9,195 bases of DNA, from the NCBI GenBank assembly GCA_900766915.1, contig CAAFXE010000261.1, forward strand, positions 1-9,195, written 5' to 3'. A program made the translations under genes and the position numbers. The DNA comes from Lachnospiraceae bacterium (GTDB lineage Bacteria > Bacillota > Clostridia > Lachnospirales > Lachnospiraceae). Below, in pieces: positions 1-6,503 of this stretch; positions within the stretch are counted from its first letter, which is position 1, and each line of letters begins with the position of its first letter. The notes below the pieces were generated by a model, which saw nothing but the letters and a program-made list of their open reading frames with translations, did not search any database and had not been told where the DNA came from.

Positions 1-188
1 TCAAATTCCAGCACTTCGGCGAGAGCCTGGAGCTGATCGATGGTAGGAGTGTAGTCGCAGCTTTCCAGACGGCTTATCATTCCTCGGTTGATGCCGGTCA
101 TTTCTGCAAGCTGAGCCTGGGTGATCTTTTTTTCTTTTCGTTTTTCCATAATGGTTCGGGCCATTTTTGAAACGGATAATTTCTTCAT
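1..188 (-). CDS. XRE-family helix-turn-helix regulator (N-terminal part, cut by window edge)
   Basis: Read on the minus strand from the ATG at 188-186, the frame stays open for 62 codons to the window edge. The start (MKKLSVSKMARTIMEKRKEK) leads into a classic HTH_3/XRE fold. ITQAQLAEMTGINRGMISRL, residues 22-41, carries the two DNA-binding helices, followed by ES.DYTPTIDQLQALAEVL at 42-60, the usual third and fourth helices. A GGAGGA ribosome site (complement of 196-201) stands 7 bases before the ATG. A longer reading starting at 210 is in a different frame and has no HTH character. Such proteins are DNA-binding repressors or activators; the target is unknown and the C-terminal part, which would hold any sensor domain, lies outside the window. 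Family confident, role unknown. Confidence 0.85.
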   Translation of the reverse strand, partial: MKKLSVSKMARTIMEKRKEKKITQAQLAEMTGINRGMISRLESCDYTPTIDQLQALAEVLEF

Positions 189-204
189 AGGTATTTCCTC
201 CAAA

Positions 205-330
205 TGTCATTTTAAATTACATTCATAGTGCGAGTTGTTACGTTTCTGTGCTATAAAATGAGAATAACAAGTTTATTCGTAAATGTCAATTATAGGAATG
301 AATAAAAAGAAAATTCTATTTTAAATGACA
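205..330. repeat. Separated 13-bp inverted repeat flanking the XRE promoter
   Basis: TGTCATTTTAAAT at 205-217 recurs in inverted orientation at 318-330 (ATTTTAAATGACA), with 12 of 13 positions matching. A third TGTCA, at 284-288, lies in the -35 box between them. The arrangement brackets the XRE promoter and could be an operator pair for autoregulation by looping. The motif is AT-rich in an AT-rich spacer, so chance is a real alternative. Confidence 0.3.
261..289 (-). promoter_or_regulatory. Likely sigma-A promoter of the XRE regulator
   Basis: On the minus strand a perfect -35 TTGACA (complement of 284-289) is followed after exactly 17 bases by TATTCT (complement of 261-266), which matches 4 of 6 bases of the -10 consensus. 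Transcription would start near 254 and give a leader of roughly 65 bases before the ATG at 188. It is the best promoter-like pair on this strand upstream of the gene. Confidence 0.55.
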
Positions 331-389
331 AAATGGAAATGGCATCAAGAAATAGAACTTGTAGGATTTTATGGTAGAACCGATGACTT

Positions 390-404
390 ATTTAGCGACT
401 AAAT
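390..404. promoter_or_regulatory. Small palindrome upstream of the hemerythrin promoter
   Basis: ATTTAG-CGA-CTAAAT is a perfect 6-bp inverted repeat around a 3-base centre. It ends 28 bases before the -10 box at 433, so it lies just upstream of the -35 zone, a position suited to an activator or repressor. No known regulator is recognised from it. Confidence 0.3.
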
Positions 405-410
405 TTCTAC

Positions 411-438
411 TTTAAAATTTCCCCAAAAGTGTTATAAT
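411..438 (+). promoter_or_regulatory. Extended -10 promoter of the hemerythrin gene
   Basis: TGTTATAAT at 430-438 is a perfect extended -10 element (TG, one base, TATAAT at 433-438). The -35 region is weak: TTTAAA at 411-416 with a 16-base spacer is the best candidate. Transcription would begin near 445. The ATG at 437-439 therefore overlaps the -10 box and cannot be the start of the gene. Confidence 0.7.
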
Positions 439-484
439 GGGTTCAGATGATTTTACAAGAAGAAAGGTCAAAATGGTGATTTTT

Positions 485-889
485 ATGTACGCAGTGTTTG
501 ATGATAGTCTCTTTACTGGAAATGAACTGATCGACGGACAGCACAAGGAGCTGATCGAAAAGATCAATAAGCTGGTAGGCTGTTGTGAAAATGGCGGTGG
601 AAAATTAGAAGCAATTAAAATGCTGGATTATCTTTCCGACTATACAGAGTTCCACTTCGGAGAAGAGGAAGCTCTTCAGGAAAAGGTGGGATATCCAAAG
701 CTTGTAGATCACAAGGTACGTCACGAGGAATTCCGTGTTGCAGTGAAGGAGCTTCATGAAATGCTTGTTGAGGAAGAAGGTCCTACCGACAGATTTGTAG
801 AGGCTGTTCAGAAAAATGTCATCGACTGGTTATACAGCCATATCAAAGGTTATGACTGTGCTGTAGCAGCTTTCATGAATGAAAAATAA
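485..889 (+). CDS. Bacteriohemerythrin (single-domain hemerythrin)
   Basis: This 134-residue protein is a four-helix-bundle, non-heme di-iron oxygen-binding protein of the cytoplasm. All seven canonical iron ligands can be placed: H20 (LIDGQH), H57 and E61 (HFGEE), H76 and H80 (HKVRH), H119 and D124 (HIKGYD). Length and the opening MYAVFDDSLFTGNELIDGQH match free-standing bacterial hemerythrins. Two upstream in-frame ATGs exist. The one at 437 lies in the -10 box and is excluded. The one at 473 (after AAAGG at 463-467) is possible. I prefer 485, because GGTGA (475-479) complements the 16S 3' end at good spacing and the family usually begins here. In anaerobes this family is thought to buffer, carry or sense oxygen; no signalling domain is attached. 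It is a single-gene unit with its own promoter and terminator. Confidence 0.93.
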   Translation: MYAVFDDSLFTGNELIDGQHKELIEKINKLVGCCENGGGKLEAIKMLDYLSDYTEFHFGEEEALQEKVGYPKLVDHKVRHEEFRVAVKELHEMLVEEEGPTDRFVEAVQKNVIDWLYSHIKGYDCAVAAFMNEK

Positions 890-894
890 TGTCT

Positions 895-913
895 GGAAAT
901 CCCGGAGATTTCC
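895..913 (+). other. Short hairpin in the hemerythrin 3' UTR
   Basis: GGAAATC at 895-901 pairs perfectly with GATTTCC at 907-913 around the loop CCGGA. It begins 5 bases after the stop codon and has no U-tract, so it is not itself a terminator. It may protect the 3' end or act as a processing site. Confidence 0.35.
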
Positions 914-927
914 TCTGAAATGAAACT

Positions 928-975
928 AAGGCCGTGTGATTGGTAGTTCATACCATTACACGGCCTTTATTTTAT
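928..975 (+). terminator. Intrinsic terminator after hemerythrin, possibly bidirectional
   Basis: AAGGCCGTGT (928-937) pairs perfectly with ACACGGCCTT (958-967). Inside the loop TGGTA (941-945) pairs with TACCA (951-955). The stem is followed by TTTATTTTAT, a good U-tract on the plus strand. The convergent ABC-F gene ends at 1058 on the other strand. Read that way the same stem is followed by a poorer T-rich run (AGTTTCATTTC), so it may also stop that transcript. Confidence 0.8.
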
Positions 976-978
976 GAC

Positions 979-1045
979 AACAGAAAGATCGCAGAGCGTG
1001 TTTTCCATTGTTTTAGTGGAATACGTTGGGAAAGTGCTTTCTGTT
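979..1045. repeat. 9-bp inverted repeat downstream of the ABC-F gene
   Basis: AACAGAAAG (979-987) is the exact reverse complement of CTTTCTGTT (1037-1045). A smaller pair, TTCCA (1003-1007) and TGGAA (1017-1021), lies between them. On the minus strand this would fold in the 3' UTR directly after the ABC-F stop codon. There is no clean U-tract, so any role in termination or stability is a guess. Confidence 0.25.
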
Positions 1046-1057
1046 ATGGTACAGACG

Positions 1058-2974
1058 TCACTCCGCCAGTTCCGCCCACTGTTCGTACAGCATTTCCAGC
1101 TCTTCTAAAACTGCATGCTTTTCTTTGGATAATTCCTGACATTTTGCAACATTGGTGAAGACCTCCGGGTTTTCCATTTCCTGATCGATCTCTTTATCCC
1201 GTGCTTCCAGTTCGGCGATTCTTTGTTCTACTTTTTTCAGCTCATTCTGACGTTTTCGCTCCTGTGCCTGAGCTTCCTTTTGCGCTTTCCAGTCCAGTTT
1301 GTTTTCAGTTTCGGCTTTGGAAACGGCAGGGCTTGCGGCAACAGCTTTCGGTGCGTAGATGGCAGTCAGTTCATCCTTTTTCTCCAGATAATAGTCGTAA
1401 TTGCCGATATAGTTGACCAGTGTTTCGCCTGTAAGATCCAGGATTCTGGTGGCAGTGGTATTGATAAAGTATCGGTCATGGGATACATAAAGGACAGTGC
1501 CGGTGTAGCTGTTTAATGCCTGCTCTAAAATTTCCTTGGACTGGATATCCAGATGGTTGGTGGGCTCGTCCAGAATCAGGAAGTTGGCATTAGAAAGCAT
1601 CAGCTTGGCCAGGGATACACGGCCTCTTTCTCCGCCGCTTAAGTCACCGATGCGTTTGAATACATCATCGTTGGTAAAGAGAAAAGCAGCCAGCACATTT
1701 CGAATCTCTGTGTTAGTAAGGTAAGGATAATCATCAGAGATCTCTTCAAAGATAGTCTTTTCCATATGAAGCACATGGTGCTCCTGATCGTAGTAGCCGA
1801 TGGTAACCTTGCTTCCCAGAGTAATCTTTCCCGCATCTGCATCCAGTACCTGATTGATGATCTTTAAGATGGTAGTCTTTCCGGTACCGTTATTTCCGAT
1901 GATTGCCACACGTTCCCCACGTTTGATCTCAAAGTTTAAGTCAGAGAAAAGATGCTGATTTCCGAAAGATTTGGATAAACCTTCCACAGTAAGGACATCA
2001 TTTCCTGAGACAACCTTTGGTTCAATGGAAAAACGCATTTCCGCATTGGTTTCTGTTGGTTTTTCAATCACATCGATTTTTGCCAGCATCTTTTCACGGC
2101 TTTCGGCACGTTTGATGGATTTTTCCCTGTTAAAGGATTTTAATTTCTGAATGACTTCTTCCTGATGCCTGATTTCCCGCTGCTGATTTAAATATTCTTT
2201 CAGGCGGATTTCCCGCATCTGCGCTTTTTTCTTCGAATAATCGGAATAATTTCCAAGGAAGGTATGTACTTCTCCCTGATCGATCTCCACGACCTTGGAT
2301 ACGACTCTGTTTAAGAAATACCGGTCGTGGGCTACGATGATAACAGCCCCCTGGTAATTCATGAGATAGGTTTCCAGCCATGCGATAGAGTTTAAGTCCA
2401 GGTGGTTGGTAGGCTCATCCAGAAGAATGATATCGGGTTTGGTAAGGAGCAGCTTTCCTAAGGAAACTCGGGTTTTCTGACCGCCGGACAGGGCAGTGAT
2501 CCTTTTGTCAAATTCTGCTTCCTCAAAGCCAAGACCCTTTAAGATGCCCACAACTTCACTTTTGTAGGCATAGCCGTTTTGCAGTTCAAAGTCATGGCTG
2601 AGGTTGGCATAGGATTTCATTTTTTCATCCAGAGCTTCTCCCGTGGCAAATTTCATTTCCTGTTCCAGAATACGCATGCGCCGTTCCATGGACAGAAGGT
2701 CACTTCGTACCTGAAAAAGCTCGTCAAAGATGGAGTTATCACCGGTAAGGTCCTGATGCTGGGCCAGATATCCGATGGTTTTTCCTTTGGCAATGATGAC
2801 TTCTCCGGAATCAGGTTCGATTTCCCTCATAATAATTTTTAAAAGGGTAGATTTTCCCACCCCGTTGATTCCTACAATGGCAGCTTTTTCACGTTCTTCT
2901 ATATGAAAGGATGCGTTTTTTAAAAGCTCTCTGGAACCGAACGCCTTATTTATATTCTGACATGCTAAGATCAT
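1058..2974 (-). CDS. ABC-F family ATPase (ribosome-associated translation factor), YdiF-like
   Basis: This 638-residue protein has two ABC ATPase domains and no membrane segments, the hallmark of ABC-F proteins, which bind the ribosomal E site rather than transport. Domain 1 has Walker A GINGVGKST (35-43), LSGGQ (162-166), Walker B IILLDEP (182-188) and switch H216. A charged helical linker (about 245-305) corresponds to the P-site tRNA interaction motif. Domain 2 has GNNGTGKTT (360-368), LSGGE (445-449), LILDEPT (466-472) and H499. Both catalytic glutamates (E187, E470) are present. Residues about 556-638 form a Lys/Glu-rich coiled-coil tail, as in Uup and YdiF. The start has AGGAGGA (complement of 2980-2986) 5 bases upstream. 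Its place beside rex recalls ydiF-rex in Bacillus. It may resolve stalled ribosomes; antibiotic resistance cannot be inferred from the sequence alone. Confidence 0.93.
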   Translation of the reverse strand: MILACQNINKAFGSRELLKNASFHIEEREKAAIVGINGVGKSTLLKIIMREIEPDSGEVIIAKGKTIGYLAQHQDLTGDNSIFDELFQVRSDLLSMERRMRILEQEMKFATGEALDEKMKSYANLSHDFELQNGYAYKSEVVGILKGLGFEEAEFDKRITALSGGQKTRVSLGKLLLTKPDIILLDEPTNHLDLNSIAWLETYLMNYQGAVIIVAHDRYFLNRVVSKVVEIDQGEVHTFLGNYSDYSKKKAQMREIRLKEYLNQQREIRHQEEVIQKLKSFNREKSIKRAESREKMLAKIDVIEKPTETNAEMRFSIEPKVVSGNDVLTVEGLSKSFGNQHLFSDLNFEIKRGERVAIIGNNGTGKTTILKIINQVLDADAGKITLGSKVTIGYYDQEHHVLHMEKTIFEEISDDYPYLTNTEIRNVLAAFLFTNDDVFKRIGDLSGGERGRVSLAKLMLSNANFLILDEPTNHLDIQSKEILEQALNSYTGTVLYVSHDRYFINTTATRILDLTGETLVNYIGNYDYYLEKKDELTAIYAPKAVAASPAVSKAETENKLDWKAQKEAQAQERKRQNELKKVEQRIAELEARDKEIDQEMENPEVFTNVAKCQELSKEKHAVLEELEMLYEQWAELAE

Positions 2975-3003
2975 GGATTTCCTCCTGAGGTTGATTATGT
3001 GTA

Positions 3004-3032
3004 TTTATGCAGCGTACTTTCCGGATACGCAA
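3004..3032 (-). promoter_or_regulatory. Weak candidate promoter for the ABC-F gene
   Basis: On the minus strand TTGCGT (complement of 3027-3032) and CATAAA (complement of 3004-3009) are separated by 17 bases. Each matches the sigma-A consensus only in part. No better pair was found between this gene and rex. Confidence 0.3.
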
Positions 3033-3038
3033 AAATAT

Positions 3039-3056
3039 TTGACATCAATTTAACAA
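3039..3056. promoter_or_regulatory. Probable Rex operator (autoregulatory)
   Basis: TTGACATCAATTTAACAA has the layout of the Rex box TTGTTAA-N4-TTAACAA. The right half (3050-3056) matches perfectly and the left half matches 4 of 7 bases, including the outer TTG. It covers the -35 box and most of the spacer of the rex promoter, so bound Rex would block RNA polymerase. Rex autoregulation through such sites is known in other Firmicutes. Confidence 0.65.
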
Positions 3057-3067
3057 CCAATTATAAT
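3039..3067 (+). promoter_or_regulatory. Consensus sigma-A promoter of the rex-nnr-mazF unit
   Basis: TTGACA (3039-3044) and TATAAT (3062-3067) are both perfect, with a 17-base spacer. Transcription would begin near 3074, giving a short leader that holds AAGGAGGA at 3087-3094 before the rex ATG. A promoter this strong fits control by repression. Confidence 0.85.
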
Positions 3068-3099
3068 AAAAAACATATAGGAAATCAAGGAGGAATAGT

Positions 3100-3735
3100 A
3101 TGGAAGAACGACAGATTTCCAAAGCGGTGATCAAAAGGCTGCCAAGATACTACCGGTATTTAGGAGAGATTCTCGACAGCGGTATGGAGAGGATTTCATC
3201 CGGTGAGTTAAGCAGCCGTATGAAGGTCACAGCATCCCAGATTCGTCAGGATCTGAATCATTTCGGAGGCTTCGGACAGCAGGGCTACGGCTATAATGTG
3301 AAATATCTTCATGACGAGATCGGTAAAATATTAGGATTGGATACGGTACACAATATGATCGTCGTTGGCGGCGGTAATATGGGTCAGGCCTTATCAAACT
3401 ATACATCATTTGACAGAAACGGATTTAAGATTCGTGGAATTTTTGACGTAAACCCTGATCTGATCGGGAAAAAGATTCGTGGAATCGAGATTTATCCGGT
3501 GAGTTATCTTCCGGAATTTGTCCGTAAGGAAAACATTGAGATCGCAGCACTGACACTGCCAAAGGCGGCGGCACCGGAGACTGCAGACTTACTTGTCTCC
3601 TGCGGAATCAAGGCCATTTGGAACTTTGCCCATATGGATCTGAGCGTACCGAAGGATGTGGTAGTAGAAAACGTACATTTATTTGACAGTTTGATGCGTT
3701 TGTCTTACAACCTTTCTACTTATGATAAAGAGTAA
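3100..3735 (+). CDS. rex: Redox-sensing transcriptional repressor Rex
   Basis: Rex is a homodimeric repressor that releases DNA when NADH replaces NAD+, so it switches on fermentative and NADH-consuming genes when the cell is reduced. At 211 residues it has the family's normal length. Residues 1-80 are the winged helix: ISKAVIKRLPRYYRYL at 6-21, recognition region ITASQIRQDL-like at 43-52, and the FGGFGQQGYGYNV wing at 55-67. Residues 85-200 are the Rossmann NAD(H) domain with VVGGGNMG at 88-95 and IWNFAHMDL at 173-181. The C-terminal swapped helix contains LSYNLS (201-206). AAGGAGGA lies 5 bases before the ATG. It heads an apparent operon with nnr, whose product repairs damaged NAD(P)H, and probably regulates itself through the site at 3039-3056. 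Confidence 0.97.
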   Translation: MEERQISKAVIKRLPRYYRYLGEILDSGMERISSGELSSRMKVTASQIRQDLNHFGGFGQQGYGYNVKYLHDEIGKILGLDTVHNMIVVGGGNMGQALSNYTSFDRNGFKIRGIFDVNPDLIGKKIRGIEIYPVSYLPEFVRKENIEIAALTLPKAAAPETADLLVSCGIKAIWNFAHMDLSVPKDVVVENVHLFDSLMRLSYNLSTYDKE

Positions 3736-3750
3736 CTGGCAGGGGACGAT

Positions 3751-5235
3751 ATGAAATATTTAGTCAGCGGAAGAGAAATGAAAAACTGGGAAAAGAAGGC
3801 GGTGGAGCAATATAAGCTTCCCGCCATTCTTTTAATGGAGCGGGCTGCCATGGAGGTGGTGGAGGCTCTAAAGCAGGAGAACTTTGATCTTCATAGAGTT
3901 CTCATTGCCTGCGGCACGGGAAATAACGGCGGAGACGGCCTGGCCATTGCAAGACTTTTGAAAATGAAGGGGATCCATGTACAGGTTTGTATGACAGGTC
4001 CACTGGATAAGCTGACACCGGATGCCAAACTTCAGCTGGAAATGTATCAGGCAATTTCCGGAGAATTTGTTACATCTCCGGTTTATGATGAATATACTGT
4101 CATTGTGGATGCTGTATTTGGTATTGGGCTCAACCGTCCGGTGAGCGGCGTTGCGGAAGAGGTATTGGAAGGAATCCATGCATCAGGGGTTCCGGTCGTA
4201 GCAGTGGATGTCCCTTCGGGCATTTCCGCAGATACCGGCAAAGTGTGCGGTGTGGCGGTGAAAGCTGACCTGACAGTTACCTTCTTTACGGAAAAGGCAG
4301 GGTTAATGCTATATCCGGGCCGTGAATACTGCGGAAGGATCATGGTAGCAGATATGGGCATACCCTTTAAGGATTGCCCGGAATGTAAACTCGTCACGTA
4401 TACAGATGAGGATTTAGGAAGACTTCCGGAAAGAAGTAATCATTCTCATAAGGGTACCTTTGGAAAGGTGCTGGTGATCGCAGGTTCTCCAAAGATCTGC
4501 GGCGCAGCCTATCTTTGTGCAGCCGGAGCCTATAAAACGGGTGCGGGTCTTGTGAAGGTCTATACGCCAAAGGAAAATATCCCTGCTCTCCAGACATTGC
4601 TTCCCGAAGCACTTTTGGAAGGCTATGACAGGAGCAGGCCTTCCGTGAAGGAGTTAAAGGCCTGTATGGAATGGGCGGATGCGATCGTCATCGGTCCCGG
4701 TCTTGAAACTGACCGGGCAGCGGAGAAGATCCTAAGCCTTGTGATCGGCAAAAGCCATGTGCCGGTAGTGGTGGATGCAGACGGTATCAATCTTCTGGCG
4801 AAAAACAAAACCTGTCTCTTAGACAGCCCTGCACCGCTGATTTTGACTCCTCACATACAGGAGATGGCAAGGCTGACAGGAAAGGATAAAGAGGAAATCC
4901 TGAAAAATCCATATGGGGCAGCCAATGATTTTGCAGATGAATATGAGGTCACCATGGTGTTAAAGGATGCCAGAACCTATGTGGCAATGGCGGGAGAACT
5001 GACCTATGTGAACACATGCGGAAACTCCGGTATGGCTACCGGAGGCAGCGGAGATGTGCTTGCAGGAATCATCGGAGGACTTATGGCACAGGGAATGGAG
5101 CCTTTGGAAGCAGCAAGACTGGGTGTTTTCCTTCACGGAAAAGCAGGAGATATGGCTGCGGAAAAATATGGTGCCTACAGCATGACAGCCACAAGCCTTT
5201 TGGAAGTCATTGGAGAAGTTACAAAGAATCGTTAG
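3751..5235 (+). CDS. nnr: Bifunctional NAD(P)H-hydrate epimerase / ADP-dependent NAD(P)H-hydrate dehydratase
   Basis: This enzyme repairs NADHX and NADPHX, hydrated forms of the reduced cofactors. The epimerase half interconverts R and S forms, and the dehydratase half restores NAD(P)H from S-NAD(P)HX using ADP. The protein has 494 residues, the usual fused length. The YjeF_N epimerase spans about 1-215, with GTGNNGGDG (55-63), catalytic-region VDAVFGIGL (119-127, D120) and VPSGISADTG (154-163). The ribokinase-like dehydratase spans about 225-494, with HKGTFGKVLVIAGS (233-246), VDADGINLL (341-349) and GNSGMATGGSGDVLAG (424-439, D435 as base). The motif often written TPHPGE reads TPHIQE (366-371); H and E are kept. 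It starts 15 bases after rex, behind GGGGA, so the two are likely co-transcribed, and a cytoplasmic NAD role fits Rex control. Confidence 0.96.
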   Translation: MKYLVSGREMKNWEKKAVEQYKLPAILLMERAAMEVVEALKQENFDLHRVLIACGTGNNGGDGLAIARLLKMKGIHVQVCMTGPLDKLTPDAKLQLEMYQAISGEFVTSPVYDEYTVIVDAVFGIGLNRPVSGVAEEVLEGIHASGVPVVAVDVPSGISADTGKVCGVAVKADLTVTFFTEKAGLMLYPGREYCGRIMVADMGIPFKDCPECKLVTYTDEDLGRLPERSNHSHKGTFGKVLVIAGSPKICGAAYLCAAGAYKTGAGLVKVYTPKENIPALQTLLPEALLEGYDRSRPSVKELKACMEWADAIVIGPGLETDRAAEKILSLVIGKSHVPVVVDADGINLLAKNKTCLLDSPAPLILTPHIQEMARLTGKDKEEILKNPYGAANDFADEYEVTMVLKDARTYVAMAGELTYVNTCGNSGMATGGSGDVLAGIIGGLMAQGMEPLEAARLGVFLHGKAGDMAAEKYGAYSMTATSLLEVIGEVTKNR

Positions 5236-5306
5236 ATATTGAATAGCGCAAAGAGAAGTTGGGAATACTTACGACCATAAAAAACTTATGGGAGCGTGAG
5301 AAATCA

Positions 5307-5654
5307 GTGATTATCAGACGGGGAGATGTCTTTTATGCAGACTTAAGACCGGTAGTTGGCTCAGAGCAGGGCGGAATCCGTCCGGTGCTGATCATTCAAA
5401 ATGATGTGGGAAACCGCCACAGTCCGACGGTCATCTGTGCTGCCATTACCTCCAGGATGAATAAGGCAAAGCTGCCTACTCACATTGCCATTGATGCCCT
5501 GCGCTATCACATGGTAAAGGATTCGGTGATTTTGCTGGAACAGCTTCGAACCATTGATAAATCCAGATTAAAAGATAAGGTTTGTCATCTGGACGACGAG
5601 ATCATAGAGAAGATCGACGAGGCACTTAAGATCAGCCTGCAGTTAAATACATAG
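5307..5654 (+). CDS. mazF: MazF/NdoA-type mRNA endonuclease toxin
   Basis: This PemK/MazF-family ribonuclease cuts single-stranded mRNA at short sequence motifs and slows growth. From the GTG at 5307 it is 115 residues, the family's length. The core RRGDVFYADLRPVVGSEQGG (4-23) and VILLEQLRTIDK (74-85) are near-identical to Bacillus NdoA (EndoA). Residues important for cleavage there, R25 (GGIRPVL) and T48 (AAITSR), fall at the same numbers with this start, which supports it. A TTG at 5259 would add 16 residues but has only a weak purine-rich site in front; GGGAG at 5290-5294 is somewhat far from the GTG, so the start is not certain. It lies 71 bases after nnr on the same strand. No MazE/NdoAI-type antitoxin gene is seen beside it, whereas in Bacillus the antitoxin gene directly precedes ndoA. 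Confidence 0.93.
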   Translation: MIIRRGDVFYADLRPVVGSEQGGIRPVLIIQNDVGNRHSPTVICAAITSRMNKAKLPTHIAIDALRYHMVKDSVILLEQLRTIDKSRLKDKVCHLDDEIIEKIDEALKISLQLNT

Positions 5655-5671
5655 GCAGTGCCCAAAAATAC

Positions 5672-5700
5672 TTGTCATCACATTTGAAAAAGAGTATAAT
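5672..5700 (+). promoter_or_regulatory. Consensus promoter of the yebC-metY unit
   Basis: TTGTCA (5672-5677, 5 of 6) and TATAAT (5695-5700, 6 of 6) are spaced by 17 bases in the 94-base gap after mazF. Transcription would begin near 5707, about 42 bases before the yebC ATG. No clear terminator separates it from mazF, so read-through from the rex unit is also possible. Confidence 0.8.
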
Positions 5701-5748
5701 ATCTTCATTCGAGCAAAAAACAAGAGAAAAAGGAAAGGTTTGATAGAT

Positions 5749-6477
5749 ATGTCAGGACATTCAAAATTTGCCAACATTAAACATAAGAAAGAAAAAAATG
5801 ATGCTGCAAAGGGTAAGATCTTTACAGTCATCGGACGTGAAATTGCAGTTGCTGTAAAAGAAGGCGGACCGGATCCGGCCAATAACAGCAAGCTTCGTGA
5901 TATCATTGCAAAAGCAAAAGCTAACAATATGCCAAACGATACCATTGATCGCGGTATCAAAAAAGCAGCCGGTGATGCAAACTCCGTAAATTACGAACAG
6001 GTAACTTATGAAGGCTACGGTCCAAGCGGTATTGCCATCATCGTAGAGGCGTTAACAGATAACAAAAACAGAACCGCAGCCAACGTAAGAAGTGCTTTCA
6101 CAAAGGGTAACGGAAGCATGGGCAACAGTGGCTGTGTGTCTTACATGTTTGATAAAAAAGGTCAGATCATCATTGATAAGGAAGAATGTGACATGGATGC
6201 AGATGACCTGATGATGATGGCACTGGATGCAGGTGCAGCAGATTTTGCGGAAGAGGAAGACAGCTTTGAGATTCTCACAGAGCCGGATGATTTTGGTATG
6301 GTTCGTGAAGCGCTGGAAAAGGAAGGTATTGCCATGGCTTCTGCAGAAGTCACCATGATTCCTCAGAATTATGTAACATTAACAGATGAAAACGATATCA
6401 AATTCTTAAACAGAACCTTAGATCTTCTGGATGATGACGATGATGTTCAGGCTGTTTACCACAACTGGGACGAATAA
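5749..6477 (+). CDS. yebC: YebC/PmpR/TACO1-family protein (translation factor or DNA-binding regulator)
   Basis: This 242-residue cytoplasmic protein of the YebC family opens with the signature MSGHSKFANIKHKKEKNDAA (1-20). It continues with GREIAVAVKEGGPDP (about 28-42), AKANNMPNDTIDRGIKKA (about 61-78) and YEGYGPSGIAIIVEALTDN (about 88-106). NRTAANVRSAFTKGNGSMG follows, then the acidic C-terminal region with YHNWDE at the end. Family members are described as transcriptional regulators in some bacteria; mitochondrial TACO1 and some bacterial relatives help ribosomes through difficult stretches such as polyproline. Which role applies here cannot be read from sequence. The ATG at 5749 fits the family N-terminus, with AGGAAAGG (5731-5738) 10 bases before it; a TTG at 5740 would add only three residues. 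It leads a probable three-gene operon. Confidence 0.95.
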   Translation: MSGHSKFANIKHKKEKNDAAKGKIFTVIGREIAVAVKEGGPDPANNSKLRDIIAKAKANNMPNDTIDRGIKKAAGDANSVNYEQVTYEGYGPSGIAIIVEALTDNKNRTAANVRSAFTKGNGSMGNSGCVSYMFDKKGQIIIDKEECDMDADDLMMMALDAGAADFAEEEDSFEILTEPDDFGMVREALEKEGIAMASAEVTMIPQNYVTLTDENDIKFLNRTLDLLDDDDDVQAVYHNWDE

Positions 6478-6503
6478 TTTTATCAATACACAAGGAGAAC
6501 ACT

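Noticed and set aside
1..210. Minus-strand frame starting at 210 over the XRE gene
   Set aside because: It has no recognisable domain and a basic, low-complexity composition. The frame starting at 188 gives a clear helix-turn-helix behind a proper ribosome site.
437..484. Longer hemerythrin start at 437
   Set aside because: The codon overlaps the perfect extended -10 box TGTTATAAT, so it would lie before the transcription start.
1223..1516. Plus-strand frame opposite the ABC-F C-terminus, with hydrophobic residues
   Set aside because: The hydrophobicity is the complement of the Lys/Glu-rich coiled coil; no ribosome site is present and the opposite gene is clear.
5016..5246. Frame overlapping the end of nnr that might be the missing MazF antitoxin
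   Set aside because: Its product is Arg/Gly/Cys-rich and unlike any MazE or ribbon-helix-helix antitoxin. It follows nnr codon periodicity in a shifted frame and lacks a ribosome site.
5259..5306. TTG start for mazF adding 16 residues
   Set aside because: The ribosome site is weak, and family length and residue numbering (R25, T48) fit the GTG at 5307. It is not fully excluded.
5654..5670. GGC-AGT-GCC followed by AAAAA as a terminator after mazF
   Set aside because: The stem is only 3 bp and no U-run follows on the plus strand.
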